Source of the DNA: a virus
Length of the DNA: 64,000 nt
IMG/VR virus record: IMGVR_UViG_3300022752_000038
Location: 1 to 64,000 of that record
Strand: one strand, 5' to 3'
In this document: piece after piece, positions 52,923 to 62,091 of the stretch
Layout: every line of letters starts with the position of its first letter
How positions within the stretch are numbered: position 1 is the first letter of the stretch
Notes under the pieces: model-generated
Database searches by the model: none
Told to the model about the DNA's origin: nothing
The model's input: only the letters and a program-made list of their open reading frames with translations
Program-made: the position numbers and the translations under genes

Positions 52923-53222
52923 ATGAAAATGAAACCAGTAGGCGACATTGTAGTCGTTCTCGAAAGAGAAAAGCAAGACAAGACTAAAACAGGAATTTTG
53001 CTTATGGAAGGTACAGATAACTATGTACATGCAGATGTAATTGCAGTCGGCGATGGATTGTTTACGCAAACCGGAGATCGTATTCCGATGACAGTTAAAA
53101 TTGGAGATCATGTGTTAATTCATAAAAATGAAGTTTCAAAACATAAGCGTTTATCTATTAATGATAAAGATTATTTAGTGATCCGCGAATCAGAAATTTC
53201 AATAATTAATATCGAACAATAA
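52923..53222 (+). CDS. groES: GroES-like co-chaperonin
   Basis: A 99-residue Cpn10. It has VGDIVVVLEREKQDKTKTGIL with the mobile loop, then VIAVGDGLF and KIGDHVLIHKNEV, and a C-terminal DYLVIRESEI, all matching GroES. It would cap the GroEL encoded 9 kb downstream at 62092. AAAAAGGATAA is a good ribosome site, and its stop overlaps folE. T4 encodes only a GroES substitute (gp31), so having both is unusual. Confidence 0.9.
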   Translation: MKMKPVGDIVVVLEREKQDKTKTGILLMEGTDNYVHADVIAVGDGLFTQTGDRIPMTVKIGDHVLIHKNEVSKHKRLSINDKDYLVIRESEISIINIEQ

Positions 53223-53923
53223 TGGCTAAAATAATTAATTCAATTGAAACTGTAATGACTGGTTTTGCTAATGGCATATCAACTCAACTAGCAGAAAAAC
53301 AATTGACAGATGGTCCTGATGCATCGCTTTCTAATTATGAAAAGGCAGAGATTATTAACAAAGCTGCTCATCATTTCGGAGAGTTCCTTACAGCATTAGG
53401 AGTTGATTGGGTTAACGATCCCAATTCCAGTGATACGCCCAGACGTGTAGCTAAAGCATATGTAACTGATCTATGGGCCGGTAGATTCAATCCGGCCCCA
53501 TCGATCACTGCATTTCCTAGTGACGGCTATGATGGTATGGTATTTGAAGGTGGTATTCCATTAACAAGTATGTGTAGTCATCATCATCAAACCATAATGG
53601 GTTTGGTACATGTAGCATATATTCCTGGAGACCAAAGCAAGGTGATTGGTTTAAGTAAACTTAATCGTATTGTAGAGCATTTTGGTCGTCGCGGTGCAAT
53701 ACAAGAACAATTGACAGTTGCTATTCATAATGCAGTTGATACTATCATTGAAGATAACAAAGGTGTTGCTGTAATGATTGAAGCTACTCACAATTGTGTT
53801 CAATGCCGAGGTGTTAAACACGGAGGTGCCAGTATGAAGACATCTAAATTGACTGGGGCATTTAAAGATGATCCGTCTACTCGTAACGAGTTTTACGAAT
53901 TCGTAAAAGGTTATAATGACTAA
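53222..53923 (+). CDS. folE: GTP cyclohydrolase I
   Basis: Converts GTP to dihydroneopterin triphosphate, first step of 7-deazaguanine (and folate) synthesis; 233 residues. Zinc and catalytic residues are visible: SMCSHHH (C118, H121), GLSKLNRIVEHFGRRGAIQE, and CVQCRGVKHGG (C192, C195). The start overlaps groES by one base (TAATG). In the context of queD, queE and a DpdA-like gene it most likely serves DNA modification. Confidence 0.95.
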   Translation: MAKIINSIETVMTGFANGISTQLAEKQLTDGPDASLSNYEKAEIINKAAHHFGEFLTALGVDWVNDPNSSDTPRRVAKAYVTDLWAGRFNPAPSITAFPSDGYDGMVFEGGIPLTSMCSHHHQTIMGLVHVAYIPGDQSKVIGLSKLNRIVEHFGRRGAIQEQLTVAIHNAVDTIIEDNKGVAVMIEATHNCVQCRGVKHGGASMKTSKLTGAFKDDPSTRNEFYEFVKGYND

Positions 53924-54431
53924 TAACATGGAAATACTTATACCGGAGTATAAAATTGAACGACGAGTACGTGCCATGGCACATCGACTTTCGGAGGAAC
54001 ATAAGTCTAGTGGTAATTCATTACCACCAGTTATGATATGTGTGTTGAACGGCTCCTTTATGTTTTTTTCTGATCTAGTAAAAGATATGGGAATTGATAT
54101 CGAAGTAGACTTTATACGTCCTAAATCATATCATGGCAAGGATAATTCTTCTGGTGTAACTTTTACTAAGGAATTAGAGATTGACCTTAAAGGTAAAAGG
54201 GTTTATATTATCGAAGATATTGTCGATACTGGTCAGACTATGTTAGAAATTTTACAACGTGTTGATTCACGTATGCCGTCTGAAGTTAAAGTAGTAACTC
54301 TAGTGCATCGAAAAGACAATCCAGTAACTGTAGATCATTTTTGTTTTGAAATAGCAGATGAATGGGTAATTGGGTATGGCTTTGACGATAACGGACTAAA
54401 ACGCAATTATAGAAACATTTATAAAATATAG
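53916..54431 (+). CDS. hpt: Hypoxanthine-guanine phosphoribosyltransferase
   Basis: Purine salvage enzyme making IMP/GMP from base plus PRPP, 171 residues. The PRPP loop is VYIIEDIVDTGQT, and VLNGSFMFFSDLV and VDFIRPKSYHG match the HPRT family. It overlaps folE by eight bases; a second ATG at 53928 is possible. It may feed guanine nucleotides to FolE and the DNA pool, or recycle guanine released by the DpdA-like exchange; the latter is an inference. Confidence 0.9.
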   Translation: MTNNMEILIPEYKIERRVRAMAHRLSEEHKSSGNSLPPVMICVLNGSFMFFSDLVKDMGIDIEVDFIRPKSYHGKDNSSGVTFTKELEIDLKGKRVYIIEDIVDTGQTMLEILQRVDSRMPSEVKVVTLVHRKDNPVTVDHFCFEIADEWVIGYGFDDNGLKRNYRNIYKI

Positions 54432-54433
54432 TT

Positions 54434-54589
54434 ATGAAACATCCAGATCCTAAACAACATCAACGTATAAGTTTTCTTAAATCGGCTTTAAGACTTATAG
54501 GTTATTTATTATTACTAACAGAGCCGATCGCTGCCGTTACTATTTTAGTAGCGAGCGAAGGGTTAGGAATTTACGAGGAATTAGTATAA
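54434..54589 (+). CDS. Small membrane protein, 51 aa
   Basis: A 51-residue ORF with a basic N-terminus and one hydrophobic span (about residues 20-42, IGYLLLLTEPIAAVTILVA), ending in EELV. Its stop overlaps the polymerase start (TAATG), supporting real translation. Function unknown; similar tiny membrane proteins are common in phages. Confidence 0.6.
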   Translation: MKHPDPKQHQRISFLKSALRLIGYLLLLTEPIAAVTILVASEGLGIYEELV

Positions 54590-57060
54590 TGTATCAAGCA
54601 GTAGCATATCATCAGAAATCTAATACTGTACATATTTGGGATGATGTTAAAGGTCATCTACAAATTAAATACAAGCCTTATGCATACCGCAAAGCGGCAT
54701 ACGGAAAGTTTGTAGCATTAGATGGGACATTACTTAATAAAGTTACAGATCACGAAAAAGACGAGCAAGGCTTGTATGAATCAGATATCAATCCAGAGAC
54801 ACGTACATTAATAGATATGTATACTGATTCAGATGATTTATCTACAGGACACCGTACTATTTTTATTGATATTGAGGTTGATATTGCTAACGGATTTTCT
54901 ACGGCTGAAGATGCATATAATGAGATTACATCAATTGCTATCTATGATCAAGCAAATGATACGCGCCATGTTTGGATATTAGATAAGGCACGTGAAGTGC
55001 AGTCAACAGACATGATTCAGTCTTGTAGTGATGAATACGAACTATTGCAAAAGTTTTTATATAGGTATCAAATAATTCAACCGACTATTATAACTGGATG
55101 GAATATTGATTTCTTCGATATACCGTATTTGTATAATCGTATGGTACGAGTGTTAGGAGAAAATAAAGCTCGACAATTGTCGCCTATCAAAGACGTTATT
55201 TGGCTTAAGCATCGTAACCGATATCGTATATCAGGAGTTGCTTGTTTAGATTATATGGCATTGTATAAAAACTTTACATATTCAGAAGAGTCTAGTTATT
55301 CATTAGAAGCTATTTCGCAGAAAGAATTAGGTAAAGGTAAAATTAAATACGACGGCAATCTAAACGATTTGATGCATGCTGATATACAAAAGTATATTGA
55401 CTATAACATGAATGACGTAGATCTGGTAGTTGATATTGATCGTAAAATGAAATTGATTGATTTAGCCCGTGGTATTTGTCATAAAGGTCATGTGCCATAT
55501 GAAGATGTTTATTTTTCTACTAGATATCTAGACGGAGCTTCATTGACCTATTTAAAACGTTTAGGTTTAGTGGCTCCTAGTAAAAAAATACGTGAATCAG
55601 ATGCTCCATTAGAATTGCTAGGAGCGTATGTAAAAGACCCGGATCCGGGTCGTTATAAATGGATATACGACCTTGACTTAACATCTTTGTATCCTAGTAT
55701 CATTATGACACTTGGCATTTCGCCCGAAACAAAAATGTTTAAACTAGACAAATTTGACGGCATTGAATATGTTAAAGATAAAGGCACGCATTATTCTTGT
55801 AAAGGAAATGGATGGGCAACTGCTCAAGAACTACGTAATTATCTTACAGAAAATCAATATTCAATTGCAGCTAACGGAGTTGTGTATGATACTAAAACAA
55901 AAGGATTTATTCCGTCTATTCTAGAAAAATGGTTTGCAGAGCGTGTAGAGTATAAGAATCTCAAAAAGAAATATGAAAAGGAAGGCGATGCTGCAAAGGC
56001 AGAATATTTTGATAGGTTGCAGTTAGTTACTAAAATTCTTTTGAATTCATTCTACGGCGTACTAGGAAATCCAGGATTTAGATTTTTTGATCCGGATAAT
56101 GCCGTAGCTATTACTAGTACTGGACAGCAACTAATTAAGTTTACTGCTGATATCGGTAATCAATACTACAAGAAAGAATTAGGAGCTGAAAAAGATTATT
56201 GTATTTATACGGATACAGACTCGACATTCTTTTCTTCTTTACCTATTATAGAAAAACGATTTCCTCAATTTGATATTACAGATGAAAAATGGATGGCCGA
56301 ACGTACTATTGAAATTGCTAATGAAGTACAGGCGTTTATCAACAAATCGTATAATGTCTATGCTGATAAGTTTCATAATGTGCAGAGCCATCGCTTTGAT
56401 ATTAAACAAGAATTTGTAGCTAAGGCTGGTATATGGATTGCCAAAAAGCGTTATGCACAATGGCTTATTAATCAGGAAGGGCATACAATATCACGATTGG
56501 ATGTAAAAGGACTAGACGTTGTTCGATCTAGCTTCCCCCCCGCATTTCGTAAGTTTATGGCCGAAGTACTCAAAGATATTTTAAATGATATTGATAAAGA
56601 AACACTAGACAATAAGATTCTTAAATTTAAAGATCATATGAAAACATTGCCGGTATTAGATGTAATGGCACCTACTAGTGTAAAAGAATTATCTAAATTT
56701 ACAACTAAGAAAGCAGCTCCATTTGCTCCTAGACCTAAAGGTACGCCAGTGCATGTTAAGGCAGCGTTAAACTATAATGACTTGTTAAAATATTACAAGA
56801 TTAAATCTATTCGTGAAATTATTGACGGGGAAAAGATTAAATGGACTTATCTACGTACTAATCCGTTAAACTTGGAGCAGTGTGCATTTAAAGGCTATGA
56901 CGATCCAGCACAAATTGTAGAGTTAGTAACAACTTATATAGATTATGATAAAATCTTTATATCGTCATTGTATAATAAGTTGTCTGACTTTTATGAGGCA
57001 ATGAATTGGGGACGAGTGCCTGAGAATAACAATATTGGAAAATTCTTTTCATTTTCTTAG
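54589..57060 (+). CDS. gp43: Family-B DNA polymerase (gp43-like)
   Basis: Main replicase, 823 residues (T4 gp43 898). The 3'-5' exonuclease starts with FIDIEVDI (about 91-98). Polymerase motif A is DLDLTSLYPSIIMTLGIS near 361, motif B is KILLNSFYGVLGN near 482, and motif C is YTDTDS near 540, with both catalytic Asp. A thumb region with ITWTYLRTNPLNLEQCAF-like sequence closes the protein. GAGGAA precedes the ATG. It works with the clamp, clamp loader, helicase and ssb encoded in the window. Confidence 0.96.
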   Translation: MYQAVAYHQKSNTVHIWDDVKGHLQIKYKPYAYRKAAYGKFVALDGTLLNKVTDHEKDEQGLYESDINPETRTLIDMYTDSDDLSTGHRTIFIDIEVDIANGFSTAEDAYNEITSIAIYDQANDTRHVWILDKAREVQSTDMIQSCSDEYELLQKFLYRYQIIQPTIITGWNIDFFDIPYLYNRMVRVLGENKARQLSPIKDVIWLKHRNRYRISGVACLDYMALYKNFTYSEESSYSLEAISQKELGKGKIKYDGNLNDLMHADIQKYIDYNMNDVDLVVDIDRKMKLIDLARGICHKGHVPYEDVYFSTRYLDGASLTYLKRLGLVAPSKKIRESDAPLELLGAYVKDPDPGRYKWIYDLDLTSLYPSIIMTLGISPETKMFKLDKFDGIEYVKDKGTHYSCKGNGWATAQELRNYLTENQYSIAANGVVYDTKTKGFIPSILEKWFAERVEYKNLKKKYEKEGDAAKAEYFDRLQLVTKILLNSFYGVLGNPGFRFFDPDNAVAITSTGQQLIKFTADIGNQYYKKELGAEKDYCIYTDTDSTFFSSLPIIEKRFPQFDITDEKWMAERTIEIANEVQAFINKSYNVYADKFHNVQSHRFDIKQEFVAKAGIWIAKKRYAQWLINQEGHTISRLDVKGLDVVRSSFPPAFRKFMAEVLKDILNDIDKETLDNKILKFKDHMKTLPVLDVMAPTSVKELSKFTTKKAAPFAPRPKGTPVHVKAALNYNDLLKYYKIKSIREIIDGEKIKWTYLRTNPLNLEQCAFKGYDDPAQIVELVTTYIDYDKIFISSLYNKLSDFYEAMNWGRVPENNNIGKFFSFS

Positions 57061-57078
57061 GTTTTAAGTATAGTTGTA

Positions 57079-57090
57079 CTTATATTAACA
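57079..57090 (+). promoter_or_regulatory. -10/-7-like element after polymerase
   Basis: CTTATATTAACA in the 44-base gap before 57105; TTAG lies 20 bases upstream instead of TTTG. No ribosome site follows. A weaker member of the same class. Confidence 0.35.
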
Positions 57091-57104
57091 TTAAATAATA
57101 AGTT

Positions 57105-57554
57105 ATGATAGGACATAGAAAACATTGGTACGGCAAAGAAGTCGAAGGTCGATATACAGACTTAGAGACATTGTTTATAGCAGATTTAACAGATATTGCG
57201 ACTGACGGTATAACATCGTTAGGTAAAATTCCGGCGCACATTTATTTATGCGCTCCAGCTGTTCGACAGTTGATCAACGGCATTGATGGCTTTAGTTGGG
57301 AAACAATTTTATCTTTGAAAGATGATAATACGTTTTTTACATTAGAAGTAAATGAAGATATGTTAGGGCTTACGCCGCCCATTGTTAGAATACATTGTCA
57401 TATGCTGTTAATGTTTAATTGTTATGATGCTCGTTTGTTAAAGAAAACGGATAGTATTAAAATAGTTTATGATGATTATTCATTATATACATCTACCGTG
57501 CATAATATGCAGCACGTAACTCCCGATGATTATAAATTCGATCGATATGAATAA
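57105..57554 (+). CDS. Unknown protein
   Basis: A 149-residue protein, mixed alpha/beta, with IGHRKHWYGKEVEGRYTDLE at its start. It overlaps the glycosyltransferase by eight bases. No family recognised; being first in the unit with the glycosyltransferase and DpdA-like gene, it could belong to the same pathway. Confidence 0.6.
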   Translation: MIGHRKHWYGKEVEGRYTDLETLFIADLTDIATDGITSLGKIPAHIYLCAPAVRQLINGIDGFSWETILSLKDDNTFFTLEVNEDMLGLTPPIVRIHCHMLLMFNCYDARLLKKTDSIKIVYDDYSLYTSTVHNMQHVTPDDYKFDRYE

Positions 57555-58623
57555 AGTTTGGATTGTAGATTTAGAAGCTGTTGATACTAGGTATACTGGT
57601 CAATGGAAAACCTGGATACCTGAGGTTGTTGCAAAGCATATAACTAGCAACAATTTAAAGTATGAAGTTTCGATCATCGAAGGAGATACTGATATTCCAG
57701 AAGCCACTACTCCCGGTGCATTTTTGAACTTTGGTGGTACTAATGTATATAAAAGTTCTCAAATGGCTAAGATAGCTAGAGCATTTACAAACGGAGAAGT
57801 TCGTTCAGGTGATATCTTTTTATATACAGATGCTTGGAATCCTACCATTATACAATTAAAGTATATGAGTCAGTTACTAGGCATCCCAGTAAAGATACAT
57901 GCTCTTTGGCATGCTGGTAATTATGATAAAAATGATTTTTTAGGTAGACTTATTAAAGATAGTTGGGTGAAAAACTTTGAACTGTCATTGGCTCAGGCTA
58001 TCGATTATAATTGGTTTGCTTCGGATTACCATATTAAATTGTTTAGAGACACATACGGTTACGAAGATATCAAATGTTATCGTACAGGATGGCCAATGGA
58101 GTATCTAGAAACATATATCAAACCTAAACAAAAAGAAAACATTGTATTGTTTCCACATAGGATAGCTCCAGAGAAACAGTTGGATATATTTAGAGAGATA
58201 GCAAAAGAAATGCCGGAATATGAATTTGTGATATGTCAGGATCGTAAACTTACTAAAGATGCATATCACGAAATGCTAGGTAAAGCTAAAGTAGTATTTT
58301 CGGCTAACTTACAAGAAACGTTGGGTATATCGTGCTATGAAGCTGTATTAGCAAATGCAGTACCGATGGTACCTAATCGTTTAAGTTACGATGAAATGTA
58401 TTCGGCGACATTTAAATATCCAAGTGAATGGACTGAATCTTTAGAGTCGTCTCGTAACTATCGTAGCTTCTTGAAAGCTACAATACGGTTTCATATGGAA
58501 TGCTATGATAATAATAGTAATTATTCATATCATTCTGTAATGAACGAACTTAAAACAAAATTGACACAAGAATATTTTAGTTGTAATAATTTATTAAAGG
58601 TAATGTTCAATGACAAATACTAA
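57547..58623 (+). CDS. GT-B glycosyltransferase
   Basis: A 358-residue GT-B glycosyltransferase, GT4-like. The C-terminal nucleotide-sugar domain has VLFPHRIAPEKQLDIFREIA, AKVVFSANLQETLGISCYEA (the E-x7-E type motif) and PMVPNRLSYDEM. The ATG at 57547 is preferred over one 21 bases upstream, which lies deeper in the previous gene. It overlaps the DpdA-like gene by 14 bases, so a coupled role in decorating modified DNA bases is possible; capsid or host-surface targets are alternatives. Confidence 0.8.
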   Translation: MNKVWIVDLEAVDTRYTGQWKTWIPEVVAKHITSNNLKYEVSIIEGDTDIPEATTPGAFLNFGGTNVYKSSQMAKIARAFTNGEVRSGDIFLYTDAWNPTIIQLKYMSQLLGIPVKIHALWHAGNYDKNDFLGRLIKDSWVKNFELSLAQAIDYNWFASDYHIKLFRDTYGYEDIKCYRTGWPMEYLETYIKPKQKENIVLFPHRIAPEKQLDIFREIAKEMPEYEFVICQDRKLTKDAYHEMLGKAKVVFSANLQETLGISCYEAVLANAVPMVPNRLSYDEMYSATFKYPSEWTESLESSRNYRSFLKATIRFHMECYDNNSNYSYHSVMNELKTKLTQEYFSCNNLLKVMFNDKY

Positions 58624-59803
58624 ACCAAAAAGATTTATATACTTCCCGTCATTATCAGCGGGCGGCTCGGCAGACGCATTTAAAAAGAATAAAGATGTTC
58701 AGCCTGGATTGACATGTAGATTTTATGCAGAAGATTTTCCAGAAGAATGGAGACATCCGTATTTTCTAGTGACCGCGGGTCATTATTATAAAAAGCCAGA
58801 GACTAGAAAAGACTTTGGACTGGAAGATTCATTTGTATTCGGCGACTCGGGCGGATATCAGTTAGCCCGCGGAGCTCTAAAGTGGAGTCCGGAGATTCGT
58901 GAAACTATTTTTCATTGGTTAGAAAACAATGCAGATATTGCTGCAAATTTAGATATTCCGCCTAGAACTACATATGCTAATCGATTTGAAGATTCTTTAA
59001 AGATTAGTTTAGAAAACTTTCAGTGGTTTGAAAAACATCAATCCGGCAAGTGTACATTTCTTAATGTACTGCAAGGATCCAATACGCATCAATATTCATA
59101 TTGGTATGATCAAGTCAAGGATTTTGAATTTGGAGGCTGGTGTGTTGGTGGTCCTCAAAAGCTTGTAGACTTTTTCTATGCATTGGCAGTAATGTTAAAG
59201 AATCGAGAGTTTGAAAAAAAGCGTAATGGATATATTCACTTGTTAGGCATTTCTAAAATAAGTGATTTTTATTTGTTAAGTACACTACAAAACAACTTTA
59301 ATAAGCATTTTGATAGTAGAATACAAGTATCAACAGATAGTTCATCGCCAGGACAATATCCAGTATATGGAACATATCTTCATTCACCTCAATTGAGTAA
59401 AATGACGTTTAGCCATTTATATTTTCCAAAAGGAGATAATCTCCCATATAGGGCAGATGATAAAGTACCAAATCCGTTCGGTCATCCGATTGATATGACA
59501 TTTGGAGAAGTAGCTAAATATGACGGTAATTGTACTTTAAAAATGGTATTGAATAATGTGTTTGCATTTAACAAAACTATTGATATGGTTAATGAATTAT
59601 GTGATGCGCATTTAGAACTATTAGAAACAATTGTGCCGACCGATTTCTATCAGATACTTAAAAGTATGAATGAAATGTTTGAAGACCCGGATCAGGCATT
59701 AGTTATTTATGAAAAGTATCGTCATTACTATATGAACTATGGCGGTACTCATGTAACATCAACAAACGAAAATACATTTAACAAATTTTTTGAACTAGTA
59801 TAA
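58610..59803 (+). CDS. dpdA: DpdA-like DNA 7-deazaguanine transglycosylase
   Basis: A 397-residue TGT-fold enzyme expected to swap guanine in DNA for a 7-deazaguanine. TGT hallmarks are FGDSGGYQLARG (D79; the DSGGFQ motif), NLDIPPR near 113-119, NVLQGSNT and FGGWCVGG (175-181, like AxGG), HLLGISK near 210, and VSTDSSSPGQ with candidate nucleophile D243. The overlap with the glycosyltransferase and the presence of FolE, QueD and QueE support DNA modification rather than tRNA queuosine. Zinc ligands of tRNA TGT were not seen. The base finally installed is unknown. Confidence 0.8.
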   Translation: MTNTKPKRFIYFPSLSAGGSADAFKKNKDVQPGLTCRFYAEDFPEEWRHPYFLVTAGHYYKKPETRKDFGLEDSFVFGDSGGYQLARGALKWSPEIRETIFHWLENNADIAANLDIPPRTTYANRFEDSLKISLENFQWFEKHQSGKCTFLNVLQGSNTHQYSYWYDQVKDFEFGGWCVGGPQKLVDFFYALAVMLKNREFEKKRNGYIHLLGISKISDFYLLSTLQNNFNKHFDSRIQVSTDSSSPGQYPVYGTYLHSPQLSKMTFSHLYFPKGDNLPYRADDKVPNPFGHPIDMTFGEVAKYDGNCTLKMVLNNVFAFNKTIDMVNELCDAHLELLETIVPTDFYQILKSMNEMFEDPDQALVIYEKYRHYYMNYGGTHVTSTNENTFNKFFELV

Positions 59804-59805
59804 TT

Positions 59806-60522
59806 ATGAAAAAGACAGACCTTTTAAATTTTATTAGTCGTTATCATCTAGCAGGAGCGACTACATCAGTTAAGTGGAACGGAAGCAATGGTTCCACAGA
59901 AACTAAGTTTATCACCGATGACCAAAATGTCATTGGAAGTGTAACTTCTAAAAACATTGACTTAGGTAATTGTGAGCTAGGAGTTTATGCTACGCCTCAA
60001 TTGACTAAAATGTTATCGGCAGTAAACGATGACCTAGACGTTTCCGTGAATAATTCAAATGGAACGGCTGTAAGTATTGACATTTCAGATAAGGAAGTTG
60101 ATATGACATTTATGTTAGCTGACCTATCCGTTATTCGGCAAGTGCCTGAGTTGAAGCAACTTCCAAATTGGAATGCAGAGATTACAGTTGATAAAGATTT
60201 TGTTAATCGCTTTATCAAAGCTAAAAATGCATTACCTGAATCAGAAAACTTTGGAGTAACTGTTAAGTCAGGTAAGATAGAATTTATTGTAAATTATTCA
60301 TCGATCAATACTAACCGAATTAAATTTGAAGTAGCTAATAGTTCAGCTAAAGATATGGATGTTATTTGCTTTTCTAGTAACTTGTTTAAAGAAATTTTGC
60401 AAGCTAATAAAGATGCTGATACTGGTAAGCTTGAAGTTTCGTCTGCAGGACTAGCGCGAGTATCATTTACATCTCAAACATATACATCGACTTATTATCT
60501 AGTACAATTACAAACAACCTAA
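59806..60522 (+). CDS. gp45: DNA sliding clamp (gp45-like)
   Basis: Processivity clamp for the family-B polymerase, 238 residues (T4 gp45 228). The pattern of two beta-alpha-beta domains with VYATPQLTKMLSAVNDDLDV and KDMDVICFSSNLFKEILQAN is characteristic of gp45-like clamps. It is followed by dut and the clamp loader. In T4, clamps also couple late transcription to replication. Confidence 0.88.
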   Translation: MKKTDLLNFISRYHLAGATTSVKWNGSNGSTETKFITDDQNVIGSVTSKNIDLGNCELGVYATPQLTKMLSAVNDDLDVSVNNSNGTAVSIDISDKEVDMTFMLADLSVIRQVPELKQLPNWNAEITVDKDFVNRFIKAKNALPESENFGVTVKSGKIEFIVNYSSINTNRIKFEVANSSAKDMDVICFSSNLFKEILQANKDADTGKLEVSSAGLARVSFTSQTYTSTYYLVQLQTT

Positions 60523-60959
60523 TGAAAGTACGATTTAAAAAATTAACAGACCAAGCTACAATGCCAAGCTATGCAAAGCCTGGCGATGCTGGTTTAGATA
60601 TGACAGCGTTTTCATATGTAACAGACCCAAATAATCAAACTATTAATTATCATACGGGTATTGCAGTAGAAATACCTGAAGGATATGTGGGTCTGTTATT
60701 TCCTAGAAGCTCTGTATATAAAACAGATTTGATCTTATCTAACTGCGTAGGAGTAGTAGATTCAGGATATCGCGGCGAAATTGTCTTTAAATATAAGATG
60801 CCAACCAAAGCATATTTTGCATCACTGCGTAGATTTGAAGTAGGAGATCGAGTAGGTCAATTAATAATTTTACCGTATCCGCAAATCGAATTAGAAGAAG
60901 TACTCGAATTATCCGAGACGGAACGTGGCGTTGCAGGATTTGGTAGCACAGGAAAATAA
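60522..60959 (+). CDS. dut: dUTPase
   Basis: Trimeric dUTP pyrophosphatase, 145 residues, keeping uracil out of DNA and providing dUMP. All five motifs are visible: PGDAGLDMTA (1), PRSSVYK (2), GVVDSGYRGEI (3), VGDRVGQLII (4) and RGVAGFGSTGK (5). The start overlaps the clamp stop (TAATG). Confidence 0.96.
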   Translation: MKVRFKKLTDQATMPSYAKPGDAGLDMTAFSYVTDPNNQTINYHTGIAVEIPEGYVGLLFPRSSVYKTDLILSNCVGVVDSGYRGEIVFKYKMPTKAYFASLRRFEVGDRVGQLIILPYPQIELEEVLELSETERGVAGFGSTGK

Positions 60960-60960
60960 T

Positions 60961-61170
60961 ATGCCAAGAAAAAAAGTAGTAGCACCAGTTACAGAAAATG
61001 TAGAAAATCCGTGGAAGCAGTTGTTATCTACGGCCGAAAGTTTATATATTAGCGTAGATGAACAATACAAGATAGCTCCTAAAAACGAATTATCTAGTAT
61101 GTTAATTTCGTTATCATCAGTAATTAATTCTTTTAAGAAACAAAACGATGTTTGGGAATCAAGAAAATAG
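60961..61170 (+). CDS. Small protein between dut and clamp loader
   Basis: A 69-residue helical protein. The ATG at 60961, with AGGAAAATAAT upstream, is preferred over an in-frame ATG at 60925 inside dut. It begins MPRKKVVAPVTENVENPWKQ and is rich in Ser/Leu later. It occupies a site near the clamp-loader genes but is far too short to be a gp62 equivalent. Overlaps the next gene by 23 bases. Confidence 0.55.
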   Translation: MPRKKVVAPVTENVENPWKQLLSTAESLYISVDEQYKIAPKNELSSMLISLSSVINSFKKQNDVWESRK

Positions 61171-62083
61171 TTTATGGGTCGAAAAGTTTCGGCCGTCGAC
61201 ATTAGAAGGATATGTCGGTAATGAACATATTATAGAAAAAGTAAAACTATATATTCAAAGTGGAGATGTTCCGCATTTGTTGTTTTACGGATTAGCAGGT
61301 ACAGGTAAAACTACTTTAGCTAAAATTATCGCTAATAACGTTGATGCTGATGTATTATATATTAATGCCTCAGACGAAAACAATATTGAAACGGTACGTA
61401 CAAAGATAAAAAACTTTGCTAGTACTGTAGGATTTCGTACATGGAAGATTTGTATATTAGATGAGGCTGATTACATGACGCCTAATGGTCAAGCTGCGTT
61501 ACGTAATCTTATGGAAACGTTTAGTAAGACAACAAGATTTATTTTGACATGTAACTATGTAGAAAAGATTATTGACCCGATACAAAGTCGATGTCAGACA
61601 TTTTCTATTGAACCGCCTAGTAAAGTCGATGTAGCAAAACGCATATCAGCAATCTTTACAGAACTAAATGTAGAGTATGACAAAAAAGATCTAGTTACTA
61701 TAGTTAACTCTGGATATCCAGATATACGTAGAATATTGAATTCTTGTCAGCGTCAGGTAATTGACAATCGGTTAAAAATAGATAGTACAAGCTTAATTCA
61801 AGCTAATTACATGACTAAGATTCTAGATATATTTGTACAACAAGAATCTAGAAAAGATGCATTCACTCAAATACGTCAGGTTATTGCCGATAGCAAAGTA
61901 AAAGATTTTACGGCATTATATCGATTTTTATTTGATGAAGTAGATAATTATGCAAAAGGTCATATTGCTAACGTAATTCTAATTCTAGCAGAATCTCAAT
62001 ATCAAGATTCTTTTGCTATTGATAAAGAGTTACATGTTATGTCAATGATGATTAAGTTAATAAACGAGTTAAAAACAAAATAA
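61148..62083 (+). CDS. gp44: Clamp loader ATPase subunit (gp44-like)
   Basis: AAA+ ATPase loading the sliding clamp, 311 residues (T4 gp44 319). Walker A is GLAGTGKTT (48-56), the DEAD-type Walker B is CILDEADYM (102-110), and QSRCQ holds the SRC arginine finger (147-149). It opens with [17 protein letters not shown], the usual N-terminus. The small subunit gp62 was not identified in the window; it may follow at the right edge. Confidence 0.95.
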   Translation: MFGNQENSLWVEKFRPSTLEGYVGNEHIIEKVKLYIQSGDVPHLLFYGLAGTGKTTLAKIIANNVDADVLYINASDENNIETVRTKIKNFASTVGFRTWKICILDEADYMTPNGQAALRNLMETFSKTTRFILTCNYVEKIIDPIQSRCQTFSIEPPSKVDVAKRISAIFTELNVEYDKKDLVTIVNSGYPDIRRILNSCQRQVIDNRLKIDSTSLIQANYMTKILDIFVQQESRKDAFTQIRQVIADSKVKDFTALYRFLFDEVDNYAKGHIANVILILAESQYQDSFAIDKELHVMSMMIKLINELKTK

Positions 62084-62091
62084 AAAAGGTT

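Noticed and set aside
60925-60960. Upstream ATG for the small gene after dut
   Set aside because: Lies in the conserved end of dut; the ATG at 60961 has a ribosome site.
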